Source: Glaciecola punicea ACAM 611
GTDB taxonomy: Bacteria > Pseudomonadota > Gammaproteobacteria > Enterobacterales > Alteromonadaceae
DNA length: 64,000 nt
Assembly (NCBI RefSeq): GCF_000252165.1
Contig: NZ_BAET01000006.1
Location: forward strand, 62,001 to 126,000
Direction of reading: 5' to 3'
In this document: piece after piece, positions 63,912 to 64,000 of the stretch
Layout of the letters: each line of letters starts with the position of its first letter
How positions within the stretch are numbered: the first letter of the stretch is position 1
Notes under the pieces: model-generated
The model's database searches: none
The model's input: only the letters and a program-made list of their open reading frames with translations
Told to the model about the DNA's origin: nothing
Program-made: the position numbers and the translations under genes

Positions 63912-63930
63912 TGTGACAGTTTTATGAAAC
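63912..63930 (-). promoter_or_regulatory. Pho-box-like site upstream of phoB
   Basis: On the minus strand this reads GTTTCATAAAACTGTCACA. It differs from CTGTCATAAAACTGTCACA at only two positions and lies 49 nt before the phoB start codon, as expected for autoregulation. Confidence 0.75.
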
Positions 63931-64000
63931 AAGTCACAAAAGATGTCAAGTAATGAATGATATTCACAGTGTACAACGTGTTGCAAAGCGACAACAGCAA

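Noticed and set aside
63931-63950. Second Pho-box-like pair upstream of phoB on the plus strand (AAGTCAC...ATGTCAA)
   Set aside because: The two TCA cores are 12 bases apart instead of 11, so the repeat phase is wrong.

Overview
The window looks like a chromosomal segment of a marine gammaproteobacterium of the Alteromonadaceae type (Alteromonas, Glaciecola or Paraglaciecola relatives). Supporting this are many TonB-dependent receptors, a Vibrio/Shewanella-style second TonB system with a DUF3450 protein, a CrbS/CrbR acetate switch beside acs and actP, choline oxidation genes, and a moderate, fairly AT-rich base composition. No rRNA, tRNA, CRISPR array, phage or intact insertion sequence was seen. 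This is a reading by eye; no database search was run.

Layout. 1-3.9 kb (minus): edge-truncated EEP-family protein, cardiolipin synthase, TonB-dependent receptor. 4.4-6.9 kb (plus): two secreted amidohydrolases, the second lacking the metal ligands. 7.2-12.3 kb (plus): choline operon betB-betA, compact BCCT-like transporter, small porin. 12.5-20.3 kb: NDH-2, moaB, a decayed sensor-domain pseudogene, manC, nagA, an HDAC-family deacetylase and a WYL regulator. 20.4-23.9 kb (plus): TerB-like protein, uridine kinase plus nucleoside transporter, 2OG-Fe(II) oxygenase. 24-35 kb: exonuclease and DUF294/CBS protein, CrbS, CrbR, Acs, ActP and its small subunit. 35-44.3 kb: porin, FecA-like receptor with a Fur-box-like site, Na/Pi cotransporter, aldo/keto reductase, and an HDAC/acetyl-CoA transferase-GNAT operon. 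44.4-50.1 kb: RRM protein, then a six-gene TonB energising operon. 50.2-58.1 kb: small proteins, an HSL-type hydrolase, a large TonB-dependent receptor and an internally duplicated 927-residue lipoprotein. 58.4-64 kb: DUF3422 protein, Lys-rich protein with a probable frameshift, and phoB-phoR-pstS.

How the parts connect. Pho-box-like direct repeats (7-4-7) lie 49-63 nt upstream of three start codons on the minus strand: phoB, the DUF3450/TonB operon, and the duplicated lipoprotein next to a receptor. This suggests a PhoB-controlled outer-membrane uptake system with its own TonB motor, and it is my best candidate for an undescribed system. Separately, a 13-bp element of form TACC-WW-RGT-NN-TA occurs upstream of crbS (twice), acs and the acetyl-CoA transferase/GNAT-HDAC operon. 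It is a candidate CrbR site tying acetate activation to protein (de)acetylation.

Other points of interest are an A7 slippery run in the Lys-rich gene whose -1 frame restores a clean basic tail, a candidate small RNA between that gene and pstS, two decayed signalling-gene remnants, and a palindrome just ahead of the WYL regulator.
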